This document shows, in pieces, positions 53,988 to 62,293 of a stretch of DNA of 64,000 nucleotides (the stretch's first letter is position 1; every line of letters begins with the position of its first letter). A program made the translations under genes and the position numbers. The stretch covers positions 186,001-250,000 of the forward strand of contig NZ_JAACZO010000032.1 of the NCBI RefSeq assembly GCF_010993975.1, given 5' to 3'. The notes beneath the pieces were generated by a model that ran no database searches, was not told the DNA's origin, and saw only the letters and a program-made list of their open reading frames with translations. The stretch comes from Halomonas faecis (GTDB taxonomy: Bacteria; Pseudomonadota; Gammaproteobacteria; Pseudomonadales; Halomonadaceae).

Positions 53988-56006
53988 ATGAGCGATAACG
54001 ACGATTCACGACAGTCTGCCGGAACCGAACCGCCGGCCACGCAAGCAGCGCCGCGGCGGCCGGGCCGGGTGCAGCTGCTGGTTGCTTTGAGCGGTGGCGA
54101 GGAAGACTTGGCGCTGGTGCGGGCCGCCCACCGGATGGCGCAACGCGACGGCATGCGCTGGCGGGCGGTGCATGTGGACAACGGCCAAGCCACGCCTCGC
54201 CGTCGCTTGCGTCTGGAGCAGGCGTTTGCCCTGGCCGCACGCCTTGGCGGCGAGACGCGGCTGATCCAGGGGCAGGGACGCGCCAGTGAGCTGCTCGACT
54301 ATGCGTGGGCCCAGCAGGCCACCACGCTGGTGGTGGCGCGTCCGCGGCCCTCGGGGTGGCGTTTCTGGCGTCGCCCGCTGGTCGATCGCCTGTTGCACAA
54401 GGGCGGAGCTTTCGATCTGGTGGTGGTGGCCGAGGCCGGTCCACGACCGCGGTTTCGACCGCGGCGGGTACGCCCCCCGCTGCGCTGGCGTGAGCCGGGC
54501 ATTGCGTTGCTGAGTACTCTGGGGGCTCTCGTAGTGGCCGGGGGGCTCGATGCCTGGCTGGAGCTGGCCAATCTGTCCCTGGTGTTCCTGGCAGCGGTGC
54601 TGGTCAGTGCCGTTCTGACGGGAACCCGTGCCGCCATGTTCAGCGCCGTGCTGGGGTTTCTGGCGTTCAACCTCTTCTTTACCGAGCCCCGCTTCTCGCT
54701 GGCTATCGGACAACGCGAGCAGCTGCTGACGGTCGCTTTCTTCCTGCTGGTCGCGGTGGTGGTAGGCCAGCTTGCCGGCCGAGGACGGCAGCGCTTGCTG
54801 GCCCTGCGCGCCAGCCGCGAACAAACCCACCGCCTGTTGAGCTATTCGCGTGCCCTGTCGGCAGCGACCGATCGTGAGCAAGTGCGCGACATTGGTTTGG
54901 CCACCCTGGAGCAGTGGCTGGCCGTGCCGGTGGTGTTTATCGATTCTCACACGGAGGATGGCGACTTGGCGGTGCGTGCCGGCATTCCCGCCAATGTCGG
55001 CCTGGATGGGGCAGCCAAGGAGGCGGCACGCCGGAGCTGGCAGCATCGCCGGCCGAGTGGTTTCGGCACCGAGGTGCAGCCCGAATTGCGCTGGCGCTTT
55101 TTGCCGCTGGTCGAGCAATCGCGGGTGTTGGGGGTTGTCGGGCTGGAGCTGGCGGTACGCGATGGCGGCCTCGGCCCCGATGAAGAGGCGCTGATCGATA
55201 CGCTGGTGCGTCAACTGGTCATGGCACTGGAGCGCACCCGTCTGGTGGCCGATCTCAGCGAGGCGCGGGTCTCGGAAGAGAACGAGCGGCTGCGTGCAGC
55301 CTTGCTGTCGTCGGTGTCCCACGATCTGCGCACGCCACTGGCCTCGATCATCGGCGCCGCCAGCTCGCTGCGTGAGCTGGCCCCGCAGCTCAGCGAAGAT
55401 GACCGGCGCCAGCTGCTCGACGGCATCCTGGCTGAGAGCGAACGGCTCAACCGCTATATCCAGAACCTGCTGGACATGACGCGCCTGGGGCAGGGAGGGC
55501 TCAAGATCGAGCGTGACTGGATCGCCCTCGATGACCTGGCAGCCGGCGCTCTCAAGCGCCTGAGCTCGGAGCTGGATGGCCTGGACGTCGTGCGTGACTG
55601 GCCCGATGACCTGCCGTTGCTGCACGTTCATCCGGCGCTGATCGAACAGGCACTGGTCAACGTGATCGACAACGCGGCGCGCTTTTCGCCGGCGGGTGGA
55701 CGAGTGACCTTGCGCGGGCACCACGACCCCGATGCCCATGAATTGGTGATCGAGGTCAGCGATCAGGGGCCGGGCATTCCCGTCGAGCAGCGCGAGGCCG
55801 TGTTCGACATGTTCCATACCGGTGGCGAAGGCGACCGTCGTCGCTACGGCAGTGGGCTGGGGTTGGCCATTTGCCGTGGCATGCTCGGCGCCCATGGCGG
55901 CAGCATTCATGCCGAGGCCGCCAATGGCGGCACGGGCACGCGGATCGTGATGCGCCTGCCGCTGCCGGAGAACCTGGCGCCGGAGGCATCGGGCCATGAC
56001 GACTGA
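53988..56006 (+). CDS. KdpD-like sensor histidine kinase without KdpD N-domain
   Basis: A 672-residue kinase, shorter than KdpD (about 890). The N-terminal ATP-binding KdpD domain is absent. Present in order: a USP-like domain (about 28-150), four membrane helices of the DUF4118 module (about 168-270, LVFLAAVLVSAVLTGTRAAMF), a GAF-like domain (about 290-420), HisKA with His445 (VSHDLRTPLASIIGAASSL) and the HATPase (NVIDNAARFSP, GSGLGLAICRGM). It sits between a TrkH gene and a KdpE-like gene, so it probably senses K+ or osmotic state to control Trk. Confidence 0.9.
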   Translation: MSDNDDSRQSAGTEPPATQAAPRRPGRVQLLVALSGGEEDLALVRAAHRMAQRDGMRWRAVHVDNGQATPRRRLRLEQAFALAARLGGETRLIQGQGRASELLDYAWAQQATTLVVARPRPSGWRFWRRPLVDRLLHKGGAFDLVVVAEAGPRPRFRPRRVRPPLRWREPGIALLSTLGALVVAGGLDAWLELANLSLVFLAAVLVSAVLTGTRAAMFSAVLGFLAFNLFFTEPRFSLAIGQREQLLTVAFFLLVAVVVGQLAGRGRQRLLALRASREQTHRLLSYSRALSAATDREQVRDIGLATLEQWLAVPVVFIDSHTEDGDLAVRAGIPANVGLDGAAKEAARRSWQHRRPSGFGTEVQPELRWRFLPLVEQSRVLGVVGLELAVRDGGLGPDEEALIDTLVRQLVMALERTRLVADLSEARVSEENERLRAALLSSVSHDLRTPLASIIGAASSLRELAPQLSEDDRRQLLDGILAESERLNRYIQNLLDMTRLGQGGLKIERDWIALDDLAAGALKRLSSELDGLDVVRDWPDDLPLLHVHPALIEQALVNVIDNAARFSPAGGRVTLRGHHDPDAHELVIEVSDQGPGIPVEQREAVFDMFHTGGEGDRRRYGSGLGLAICRGMLGAHGGSIHAEAANGGTGTRIVMRLPLPENLAPEASGHDD

Positions 56007-56703
56007 GTCGCGTCGGGTACTGGTCGTCGACGACGAGCCGCAAATCCGCCGCTTCCTGCGCATCAGTCTGACGTCGCAGGGCTTCCTGGTGAGCGAGGCA
56101 TCGACCGGCCGAGAGGGCCTGGCCCAGGTGCGCGAAAGCTTGCCGGATCTGGTGCTGCTCGATCTGGGACTGCCCGACATGGACGGGCAAGAGGTGCTCG
56201 ATGCGCTGCGTACCGAGAGTTCCGTGCCGGTCATCGTCGTTTCGGTGCGCGGTCAGGAGAGCGAGAAGGTGCGTGCCCTGGATCGCGGCGCGAATGATTA
56301 CGTCACCAAGCCCTTCGGGATTCGCGAATTGCTGGCACGCATTCGTGCGCTGATGCGCCATCCGCTTCATGCCTCGCTGGCGGGAGCGAGTTCGCGCTTC
56401 GTGAGGGGCGAAGTCGTCATCGACCTTGCCACCCGGGAAGTGTTCAAGGACGCGATTCCCGTACATCTCACACCCAAGGAGTACGCGGTGCTCGCGCGGC
56501 TCTGTCGCCATGCCGGCAGGGTGGTGACGCAGACCCAACTGCTGCGCGAGGTGTGGGGGCCCGTTCACGCCGAGGATACTCACTACCTGCGCATCGTGGT
56601 CAGCAAGCTGCGCCACAAGCTGGGCGATGACCCGCAAAAACCCTACCTGTTGCAGACCGAAGCCGGCATTGGCTATCGGTTGTTGGTGGAGCCGATGTCC
56701 TAG
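55996..56703 (+). CDS. kdpE-like: KdpE-like response regulator
   Basis: A 235-residue OmpR/PhoB-type regulator: receiver domain (VLVVDDEPQIRRFLR, phospho-acceptor Asp in LVLLDLGLPDMDG, Lys in YVTKPFG) and winged helix (LTPKEYAVLARLCRHAGRVVT, YLRIVVSKLRHKL). Overlaps the kinase gene by 11 bases. KdpE normally activates kdpFABC; no kdp transporter genes are in the window, so the target is likely the upstream trkH-type gene or distant genes. Confidence 0.93.
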   Translation: MTTESRRVLVVDDEPQIRRFLRISLTSQGFLVSEASTGREGLAQVRESLPDLVLLDLGLPDMDGQEVLDALRTESSVPVIVVSVRGQESEKVRALDRGANDYVTKPFGIRELLARIRALMRHPLHASLAGASSRFVRGEVVIDLATREVFKDAIPVHLTPKEYAVLARLCRHAGRVVTQTQLLREVWGPVHAEDTHYLRIVVSKLRHKLGDDPQKPYLLQTEAGIGYRLLVEPMS

Positions 56704-56869
56704 AGCGGAACTCCGGTCGCTCGCGGCGTGGGCTGATTCGCTGGATCCTGGTTTCTGGCCCGACCGCTCCATTGTCTATGCTGAGGATGGTGCCGGTGCG
56801 CCTCGCCTCCTGGATAGGGGGTGGCGTGGCCTGCGCAGGACATGCGAGACGCCGGCCAGGAGGGCAGCC

Positions 56870-58342
56870 ATGTCACGAGAAGCGCGTTTCCATCCGATCC
56901 TCTACGTGCGCGGCTTCGCCATGCGCGACCGCGAGATCGAGGACACCATTCATACCCCCTACATGGGATTCAATCGCGGTTCGACCCGGGTGCGTCAGGG
57001 GCCGGGCGGCGAGTTGCATACCTTTATCTTCGAGTCGCCGGTGGTCCGGCTGATGAAGGATTACGGCTACCGGGACATCTATCAGGATGGGGCCGTTCAT
57101 GAGGGCGAGTTACCGAGTCGGAGCCTGTTGATCCATCGCTACTACGAGGATGCAGAGGGACGTGGACGACGCCCCTCGATCATCGAGGCGGCCGACGATC
57201 TCTCGGCACGGATTCTGTGGCTGCGCGATCGGGTATGCGGCAACGATTCCGCGGCGCGAGCGGCGTTTCGGGTCTATCTGGTGGCCCACTCCATGGGTGG
57301 GTTGATCTGCCGCTGTCTGTTGCAGAACGAGGCCGTCGGCGATGCCGAGGCGAGGGCCTGCGTCGACAAGGTGTTCACCTACGGCACGCCCCACGACGGT
57401 ATCGAAGTGGCCGGCTTCAACGTGCCGCGCTTTCTCGACGTGTGGGATATCGACAACTTCAACCGCGAAACCATGGCGCGCTACCTCGACCTGGAACCCC
57501 ATGATGGGCGCGTCAATCATCTCGGTGGACGCTTTCCGCCCGAGCGGTTCTTCTGCTTGGTGGGAACCAATCACCAGGATTATGGCGCGGCACGCCTGGC
57601 CGTGGGACCCATGAGCGATGGCCTGGTGACCATCGACAATGCCTGGGTGGCAGGAGCGCCGAGGGTGCATGCCTATCTGAGCCACAGCGGCCGCTTCGGC
57701 ATGGTTAACTCCGAAGCGGGCTACCAGAACCTGGTGCGCTTCCTGTTCGGCGATGCCCGGGTGGCGGGTCGCCTGGTGGTGGAGCAGCTGCCGCTGCCGC
57801 CTTCGGTGCAGTCGGCGCGGGAGGACGGAGAAACGATCGAGGGCGGTTACCACTTCGAATGCACGGTCACGCCGCGTCGCTTTCCTCCGGTGGCGCTCTC
57901 GGATCGTCGCTCGGCCCATGGCTCGGCGGTCTTTCGTCGCTACGACGAACTCTTTCATCCCCAGCGGCTGGGGCTCGAACGGGCCCGACATCCGGTGTTG
58001 TTCTCGCTCTATCTCGACAGCAGCAAGATCACCGTCAAGCAGGGACGCACCATGCTGTTCGTGACCGACATCGCCGTGCGCAGCACCGAGTTCAAGGTCG
58101 GCGGGCGCTGGTTCGTGAGTCGCCGAGTGCCGGACGAGAACCTGTTTCGCGAGCAGTTGGTGATCCTGGCCACGGCCAGCAGCCAAGGCTGGCGCCTGCG
58201 CTACGTGCTGGGCGACGAGGAGTGGGGAGAGGGCCGCGGCAAGGCGGTCAGTATGGATGAAGAGGGTAAGGGCTATGTACCGCTGCGCAGCCGCAAGGGG
58301 TTCCAGGCGCGGCTCTACCTGGATATCGCCGACTGGCAGTGA
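56870..58342 (+). CDS. Lipase-like alpha/beta hydrolase with unknown C-terminal domain
   Basis: A 490-residue protein. The first 320 residues form a lipase-type alpha/beta domain: oxyanion region FHPILYVRGFAMRD, nucleophile Ser141 in VAHSMGGLICR, FTYGTPHDGIE and a probable catalytic His in YLSHSGRFGM. The last 150 residues (from about 335) match nothing I know and are rich in beta-like segments. There is no signal peptide. The ATG at 56870 follows CCAGGAGGGC. A triacylglycerol lipase or large-ester hydrolase activity is plausible. Confidence 0.8.
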   Translation: MSREARFHPILYVRGFAMRDREIEDTIHTPYMGFNRGSTRVRQGPGGELHTFIFESPVVRLMKDYGYRDIYQDGAVHEGELPSRSLLIHRYYEDAEGRGRRPSIIEAADDLSARILWLRDRVCGNDSAARAAFRVYLVAHSMGGLICRCLLQNEAVGDAEARACVDKVFTYGTPHDGIEVAGFNVPRFLDVWDIDNFNRETMARYLDLEPHDGRVNHLGGRFPPERFFCLVGTNHQDYGAARLAVGPMSDGLVTIDNAWVAGAPRVHAYLSHSGRFGMVNSEAGYQNLVRFLFGDARVAGRLVVEQLPLPPSVQSAREDGETIEGGYHFECTVTPRRFPPVALSDRRSAHGSAVFRRYDELFHPQRLGLERARHPVLFSLYLDSSKITVKQGRTMLFVTDIAVRSTEFKVGGRWFVSRRVPDENLFREQLVILATASSQGWRLRYVLGDEEWGEGRGKAVSMDEEGKGYVPLRSRKGFQARLYLDIADWQ

Positions 58343-58360
58343 CGGCGTGGTTGGAGAGAG

Positions 58361-58385
58361 ACGCGCCGGCGTGTGCCGGCGCGCG
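58361..58385. terminator. Hairpin between lipase gene and copper operon
   Basis: Arms gcgccggc (58363-58370) and gccggcgc (58375-58382) around gtgt lie between convergent stops; no T run. Confidence 0.55.
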
Positions 58386-58390
58386 TGAGC

Positions 58391-58837
58391 TTACAGTGTC
58401 ATGAAGGGCATCGGCTCCTGGTCGGTGAACTGGTAAACATCCCAGTCCTCCTTCTTGGGCCCGGGCATGCCCGGGGTACCGATGGGCATGCCGGCCAGGC
58501 CGATGCCGTCGATGCGCAGTTGCTGGTCGAACAGGGCCTCGATGGCCTCGAAGGGCACGTGGCCCTCGACCGTGTAGCGTCCGATCTCGACGGTATGGCA
58601 CGAGCCGAGCCCGTAAGGCAGGCCGGCTTCCTGCTTGATCTCGCCCATGTCGACGTCGTCGATGACGGTCACCTTGATGCCCTTGGCTTCCAGGTGCTCG
58701 GCGTAGCCGTCGCAGCAGCCGCACTGCGGGTTCTTGTAGAGGGTGGCTTCGTCCGGCACCGGGGCGGCGTGGGCCGTAGTGGCGGCGCCCAGTACGAGAG
58801 CGCCGGAAAGCAGCAGGGAGGTCATGGAACGGTTCAT
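58391..58837 (-). CDS. DUF411 metal-binding protein
   Basis: A 148-residue secreted protein: signal peptide ending ATTAHAAP, then the DUF411 domain with YKNPQCGCCDGYAEHLE (CxCC metal site) and GSCHTVEIGRYTVEGHVP. DUF411 proteins accompany copper-resistance genes and probably hold copper in the periplasm. Last gene of the minus-strand copper operon; its ATG overlaps the stop of a 45-residue membrane protein (ATGA). Confidence 0.9.
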   Translation of the reverse strand: MNRSMTSLLLSGALVLGAATTAHAAPVPDEATLYKNPQCGCCDGYAEHLEAKGIKVTVIDDVDMGEIKQEAGLPYGLGSCHTVEIGRYTVEGHVPFEAIEALFDQQLRIDGIGLAGMPIGTPGMPGPKKEDWDVYQFTDQEPMPFMTL

Positions 58838-58971
58838 GAGATGGCTCCGTTACGCGGGGTGAAGAAGAGATACTTGCTCAGGGCGGCGACGCCGAGGGTG
58901 ATCAGCAAGAGGGCGGCGATGGGCATGACGGTGCCCAGAATGCTGCCGGTCATGGGGCAGTCGATCGGCAT
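58834..58971 (-). CDS. 45-residue membrane protein in copper operon
   Basis: ATG at 58971 is preceded by a full AGGAGG seven bases upstream. The product starts MPIDCPMTGSILGTVMP, has one hydrophobic span (IAALLLITLGVAALSKYLFF) and a short polar tail. The CPM near the start could bind copper. It shares ATGA with the DUF411 gene, so translation is coupled. No family recognised. Confidence 0.75.
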   Translation of the reverse strand: MPIDCPMTGSILGTVMPIAALLLITLGVAALSKYLFFTPRNGAIS

Positions 58972-59034
58972 GGGAATGCCTCCTGAAGAACGGGGGTCTA
59001 CATTGGGTAGCGCTGTCGTGCGATGGGCGTTCGT

Positions 59035-59388
59035 TCAGGCTTTGGGAGGCCGCCGCGGGGGCTGGGGGCTGCGTGCGACGAAAGCCACCGCCGGGGCGAT
59101 GGCCGGGGAGGCGGGGTCGGTGAGGGCCAACTGCATGCCATGGGCAAGCGCGGAGCAGGCGGAACATCCGACAGCGTCGGTTGGAGGATCGGATGCATCC
59201 ATGGCGGGATCGGTGGTCGCACCGTCGGGCATCTGCACATGGGGCGTGAGGCAGTCGCCATGGCCATTCTCGAGGTCCATGCCCGCATGGCCGGGGAGGC
59301 TGGCCATCGCCAGCAGCAGCGCGACGAGCAGCGCCAGCAGGCGGCCCCCTGCGCTTCTGCTCGGTGATGATGTGGCGAGCTCCGTCAT
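59035..59388 (-). CDS. Secreted small Cys/His/Met protein of copper operon
   Basis: A 117-residue product with a signal peptide (LLALLVALLLAMASLPGHA) and a mature part with HGDCLTPHVQM and CSACSALAHGMQL, possible soft-metal ligands, then a Pro/Arg-rich tail. The layout resembles DUF2946/CopL-like proteins but I cannot assign a family. Start at 59388 chosen from GAGGTAG and the signal peptide; the longer frame to 59556 is a Cys-rich shadow over the next gene. Confidence 0.7.
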   Translation of the reverse strand: MTELATSSPSRSAGGRLLALLVALLLAMASLPGHAGMDLENGHGDCLTPHVQMPDGATTDPAMDASDPPTDAVGCSACSALAHGMQLALTDPASPAIAPAVAFVARSPQPPRRPPKA

Positions 59389-59470
59389 GCGTGCTACCTC
59401 GTCGTCGATGCGTCTATTGAAACCGATGAACCGTAGGGCGTCATTGACCTGGCGCAAGAAGGTGGCGCGG

Positions 59471-59713
59471 TCAATCGTCGCGGTGGTGATGGCCGTGGCG
59501 GTGCATGACGAAGTGCATGCCGAGGCAAAGCAGCATGGGCAGCAGCAGCCAGGCACCGCTGCCCAGCGAGTCGCTGCGCCACAGCAGCAGCGCCGCGGCG
59601 CCGCCCATCAGGGCCACGCAGGCCAGCATCATCAGCCCATGGCCGGCGTGGCCGCGATTCCCCGAAGGGGATTGCTCCTCGTGGCTCTCGTGGGAAGGAT
59701 CGGTGTGGTTCAT
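59471..59713 (-). CDS. DUF2933-type His-rich membrane protein
   Basis: An 80-residue protein: polar N-terminus (1-24) with HAGHG, two hydrophobic segments (LMMLACVALMGGAAALLLW and WLLLPMLLCLGMHFVMH) and a C-terminal RHGHHHRDD. DUF2933 proteins typically sit beside copper ATPases. Its ATG overlaps the copA stop (ATGA). Probable role in copper handling at the inner membrane. Confidence 0.82.
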   Translation of the reverse strand: MNHTDPSHESHEEQSPSGNRGHAGHGLMMLACVALMGGAAALLLWRSDSLGSGAWLLLPMLLCLGMHFVMHRHGHHHRDD

Positions 59714-62220
59714 GAGGGTTCTCCCTTGGGTTGGGTTCGGGCGTAGCGGCGCTTGAGGAGCAGGGAATTGCCGATGACCGACAGCGAACTGGTTGTCATG
59801 GCGATCACCCCGATCATGGGGTGCAGCAGGCCCACGGCGGCGATGGGAATGGCGGCCACGTTGTAGGCGCTCGCCCAGATGAGGTTCTGCACGATCTTGG
59901 AGAAGGTGGCGCGCGAAAGGTGCATGGCCTCCACCACCCCGGTCAACTCGCCTCGCACCAGGGTCACGTCGGCCGCCTCGATGGCCACGTCGGCACCGGC
60001 GCCGATGGCGATGCCCACGTTGGCCTGGGTCAGCGCCGGGGCGTCGTTGATGCCGTCGCCGACCATGGCGACATGGTTGCCGTGCTTCTCCTGCAGCTTG
60101 CGGATGGCATCGACCTTACCTTCCGGCAGCACGCCGGCCTGGACCTCATCGATGCCCACCTCCTCGGCCACGGCACGGGCGGCGCGCTCGTTGTCACCGG
60201 TGATCATCACCACGTGCAGCCCGAGCTCATGCATGCCGCGAATGGCCTCGTGCGACTCCTCCTTCAGGGTATCGGCGACGGCAACCAGGCCACGTGCCTG
60301 GCCGTCGGCGGCGACGATCACCACGGTGCGCCCCTTGTCCTCGAGGGCCTGTATGGCGTCGTCGAGGGCCTCGAGGCCGGTGACGCCCTCCTCATCGAGC
60401 AGGCGGCGGTTGCCGATCAGCACGCGCTGCTCGCCGACCTTGCCGGAAACGCCGCGCGCCCCGGTAGAGCGGAACTCGTTGACCTCTCCGGGCGGCACGT
60501 CACGCTCGCGGGCGCCCTCGACGATGGCGCGGGCGATGGGATGCTCGGAGGCGTTTTCGACGCTGGCGGCCAGTCGCAGCAGGTCGCTATCGTCGACGCC
60601 CTCGGCGGCGACCACGTCGGTGAGTTTCGGCTCACCGCGGGTGATGGTGCCGGTCTTGTCGAGGACCATGACGGTGACATCCTTGAAGGTCTGGATCGCC
60701 TCGCCGGAGCGGATCAGGATGCCGCGCTCGGCGCCGATGCCGGAGCCCACCATCAGTGCCGTCGGTGTGGCCAGGCCCAGGGCGCAGGGGCAGGCGATGA
60801 CCAGCACGGCGATGGCGGCCAGTATTGCCAGCACCGGCACGGCGGCCTCGGGGTTCACCCAGGGCAGGAAGGTGGCCCCCCAGTCGAGGATCGGGCGCAG
60901 GGCGTCGGGGGCGAGCGCCCAGGCCACCAGGCTGACCAGGGCGATGGCCAGCACCGCAGGCACGAAGCGTCCGGTCATGCGGTCGGCGAACTCCTGGATC
61001 GGCACCCGCGAGCCCTGGGCCTGGTCGATCAGGCGCACCACCTGGGAGAGGAAGGTATCGCCGCCGACTCGCGTGGCCTTCACCCGCAGGCGCCCCTCCT
61101 TGTTGATGGTGGCGCCGATCACGCTGTCGCCGGTGCTCTTGTAGACCGGTACCGACTCGCCGGTGGCGATGGACTCGTCGAGGTGGCTCTCGCCCTCGAC
61201 GACCTCGCCATCGGTGGGCACCTTGTCGCCGGGGCGCACGACCATGATGTCCCCGGGGGCCAGCTCCTTGACCGGCACCTCGACTTCCTCGCCCTCGCGC
61301 TCCACCCGGGCCGTCTTGGCACCCAGGGTGAGCAGGCGGCGAATTGCCTGGGAGGCGCGCCCCTTGGCCAGGGCTTCCAGATAGCGACCCAGCAGGTGGA
61401 AGGTCATGATGGTGGCGGCCATCTCGATGAACGAGGTCATCGGGTAGACGAAGCCGATCAGGCCGATCAGGTAGGGCGGCAGGCTGCCCATGGAGATCAG
61501 CACGTCCATGTTGAAGGTGCCGTTCTTCAGCGAGCGCCAGCTCGAGCGATGGGTGGCGACGCCGCCATAGAGGAACACCACCGGAAAGGCCAGCACGGCG
61601 ATGATCGTGAGATATCCCGGGATCGGCTGCCAGAACATGTGCGGCATCATCAGCAGCATGATCAGGGTGGTGGGCACCGCGGCGATGATCAGCCGCTTGC
61701 GCGCCTGGCCGAGGTAGGCCTCCTCGATCTCGGCATCGGCCTCGGTGTCTGCCTCCTCCGTTTCCCCCTGCACGGCTGCCACGTCGTAGCCGGCTCCCTC
61801 CACAGCGTGCTTCAAGGAGTCGCCGTCGGGGCCGTTCGCCGCGACTGTCACCTTCACCTGATGGCTGGCGATATTGGTATCGATCGCCTCGATGCCGTCG
61901 AGGCGCTCCAGGGTACTGCGGATGATGCCAGCACAGTGATCGCTGCCCATGCCGGGTACGGTCAGGCGGATGTGCTGCTGGCCTGTGTCACCGCCGACGG
62001 CAGCGACATCATAGCCGGCGCCTTCGACGGCACGTTTGAGCGCCTCGCCATCCGGGCCTTCGGTGTCGACCGCTACGCTGACGCGGTGGCTGGCGATGTT
62101 GGTGTGGATTTCGCCCACGCCCTCGAGGCGCTCGAGCGTCTTGCGCACAATGCCGGCACAGTGATCACTGCCCATGCCGGGTACCGTCAGGGTGATTCGA
62201 TTACCGGTCATATCGGCCAT
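59710..62220 (-). CDS. copA: Copper-type P1B ATPase with two variant HMA domains
   Basis: An 836-residue P1B-ATPase. Two nearly identical HMA domains (residues 8-75 and 83-150) carry GMGSDHC, so the usual CxxC is SxxC (Ser18/Cys21 and Ser93/Cys96). The core is normal: TGES, CPCALGLATPTA (copper CPC), DKTGT, SEHPIARA and GDGINDAPAL. It exports Cu(I) to the periplasm. The ATG at 62220 has AGGAGGAGGG upstream; the longer frame is rejected. An acidic linker (about 155-175) separates HMA2 from the first helix. Confidence 0.93.
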   Translation of the reverse strand: MADMTGNRITLTVPGMGSDHCAGIVRKTLERLEGVGEIHTNIASHRVSVAVDTEGPDGEALKRAVEGAGYDVAAVGGDTGQQHIRLTVPGMGSDHCAGIIRSTLERLDGIEAIDTNIASHQVKVTVAANGPDGDSLKHAVEGAGYDVAAVQGETEEADTEADAEIEEAYLGQARKRLIIAAVPTTLIMLLMMPHMFWQPIPGYLTIIAVLAFPVVFLYGGVATHRSSWRSLKNGTFNMDVLISMGSLPPYLIGLIGFVYPMTSFIEMAATIMTFHLLGRYLEALAKGRASQAIRRLLTLGAKTARVEREGEEVEVPVKELAPGDIMVVRPGDKVPTDGEVVEGESHLDESIATGESVPVYKSTGDSVIGATINKEGRLRVKATRVGGDTFLSQVVRLIDQAQGSRVPIQEFADRMTGRFVPAVLAIALVSLVAWALAPDALRPILDWGATFLPWVNPEAAVPVLAILAAIAVLVIACPCALGLATPTALMVGSGIGAERGILIRSGEAIQTFKDVTVMVLDKTGTITRGEPKLTDVVAAEGVDDSDLLRLAASVENASEHPIARAIVEGARERDVPPGEVNEFRSTGARGVSGKVGEQRVLIGNRRLLDEEGVTGLEALDDAIQALEDKGRTVVIVAADGQARGLVAVADTLKEESHEAIRGMHELGLHVVMITGDNERAARAVAEEVGIDEVQAGVLPEGKVDAIRKLQEKHGNHVAMVGDGINDAPALTQANVGIAIGAGADVAIEAADVTLVRGELTGVVEAMHLSRATFSKIVQNLIWASAYNVAAIPIAAVGLLHPMIGVIAMTTSSLSVIGNSLLLKRRYARTQPKGEPS

Positions 62221-62244
62221 TGCCCTCCTCCTGATTGCAAGGCC

Positions 62245-62276
62245 AGGTGGGCGACCCCACAGGCGGCCGCCCACCT
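62245..62276 (-). other. Intercistronic hairpin before copA
   Basis: Perfect 9-bp arms aggtgggcg and cgcccacct between the Spy-like gene and copA, without T run. May stabilise or attenuate the message. Confidence 0.6.
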
Positions 62277-62293
62277 TGGTTGATGAGGAGTGC

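Noticed and set aside
59389..59556. Cys-rich N-terminal extension of the 117-residue copper-operon protein
   Set aside because: It overlaps the DUF2933 gene out of frame; the signal peptide and ribosome site support the start at 59388.
59731..62283. An 850-residue open frame on the plus strand
   Set aside because: It is exactly antisense to copA, is rich in His/Gly/Asp without recognisable domains, and results from high third-position GC.
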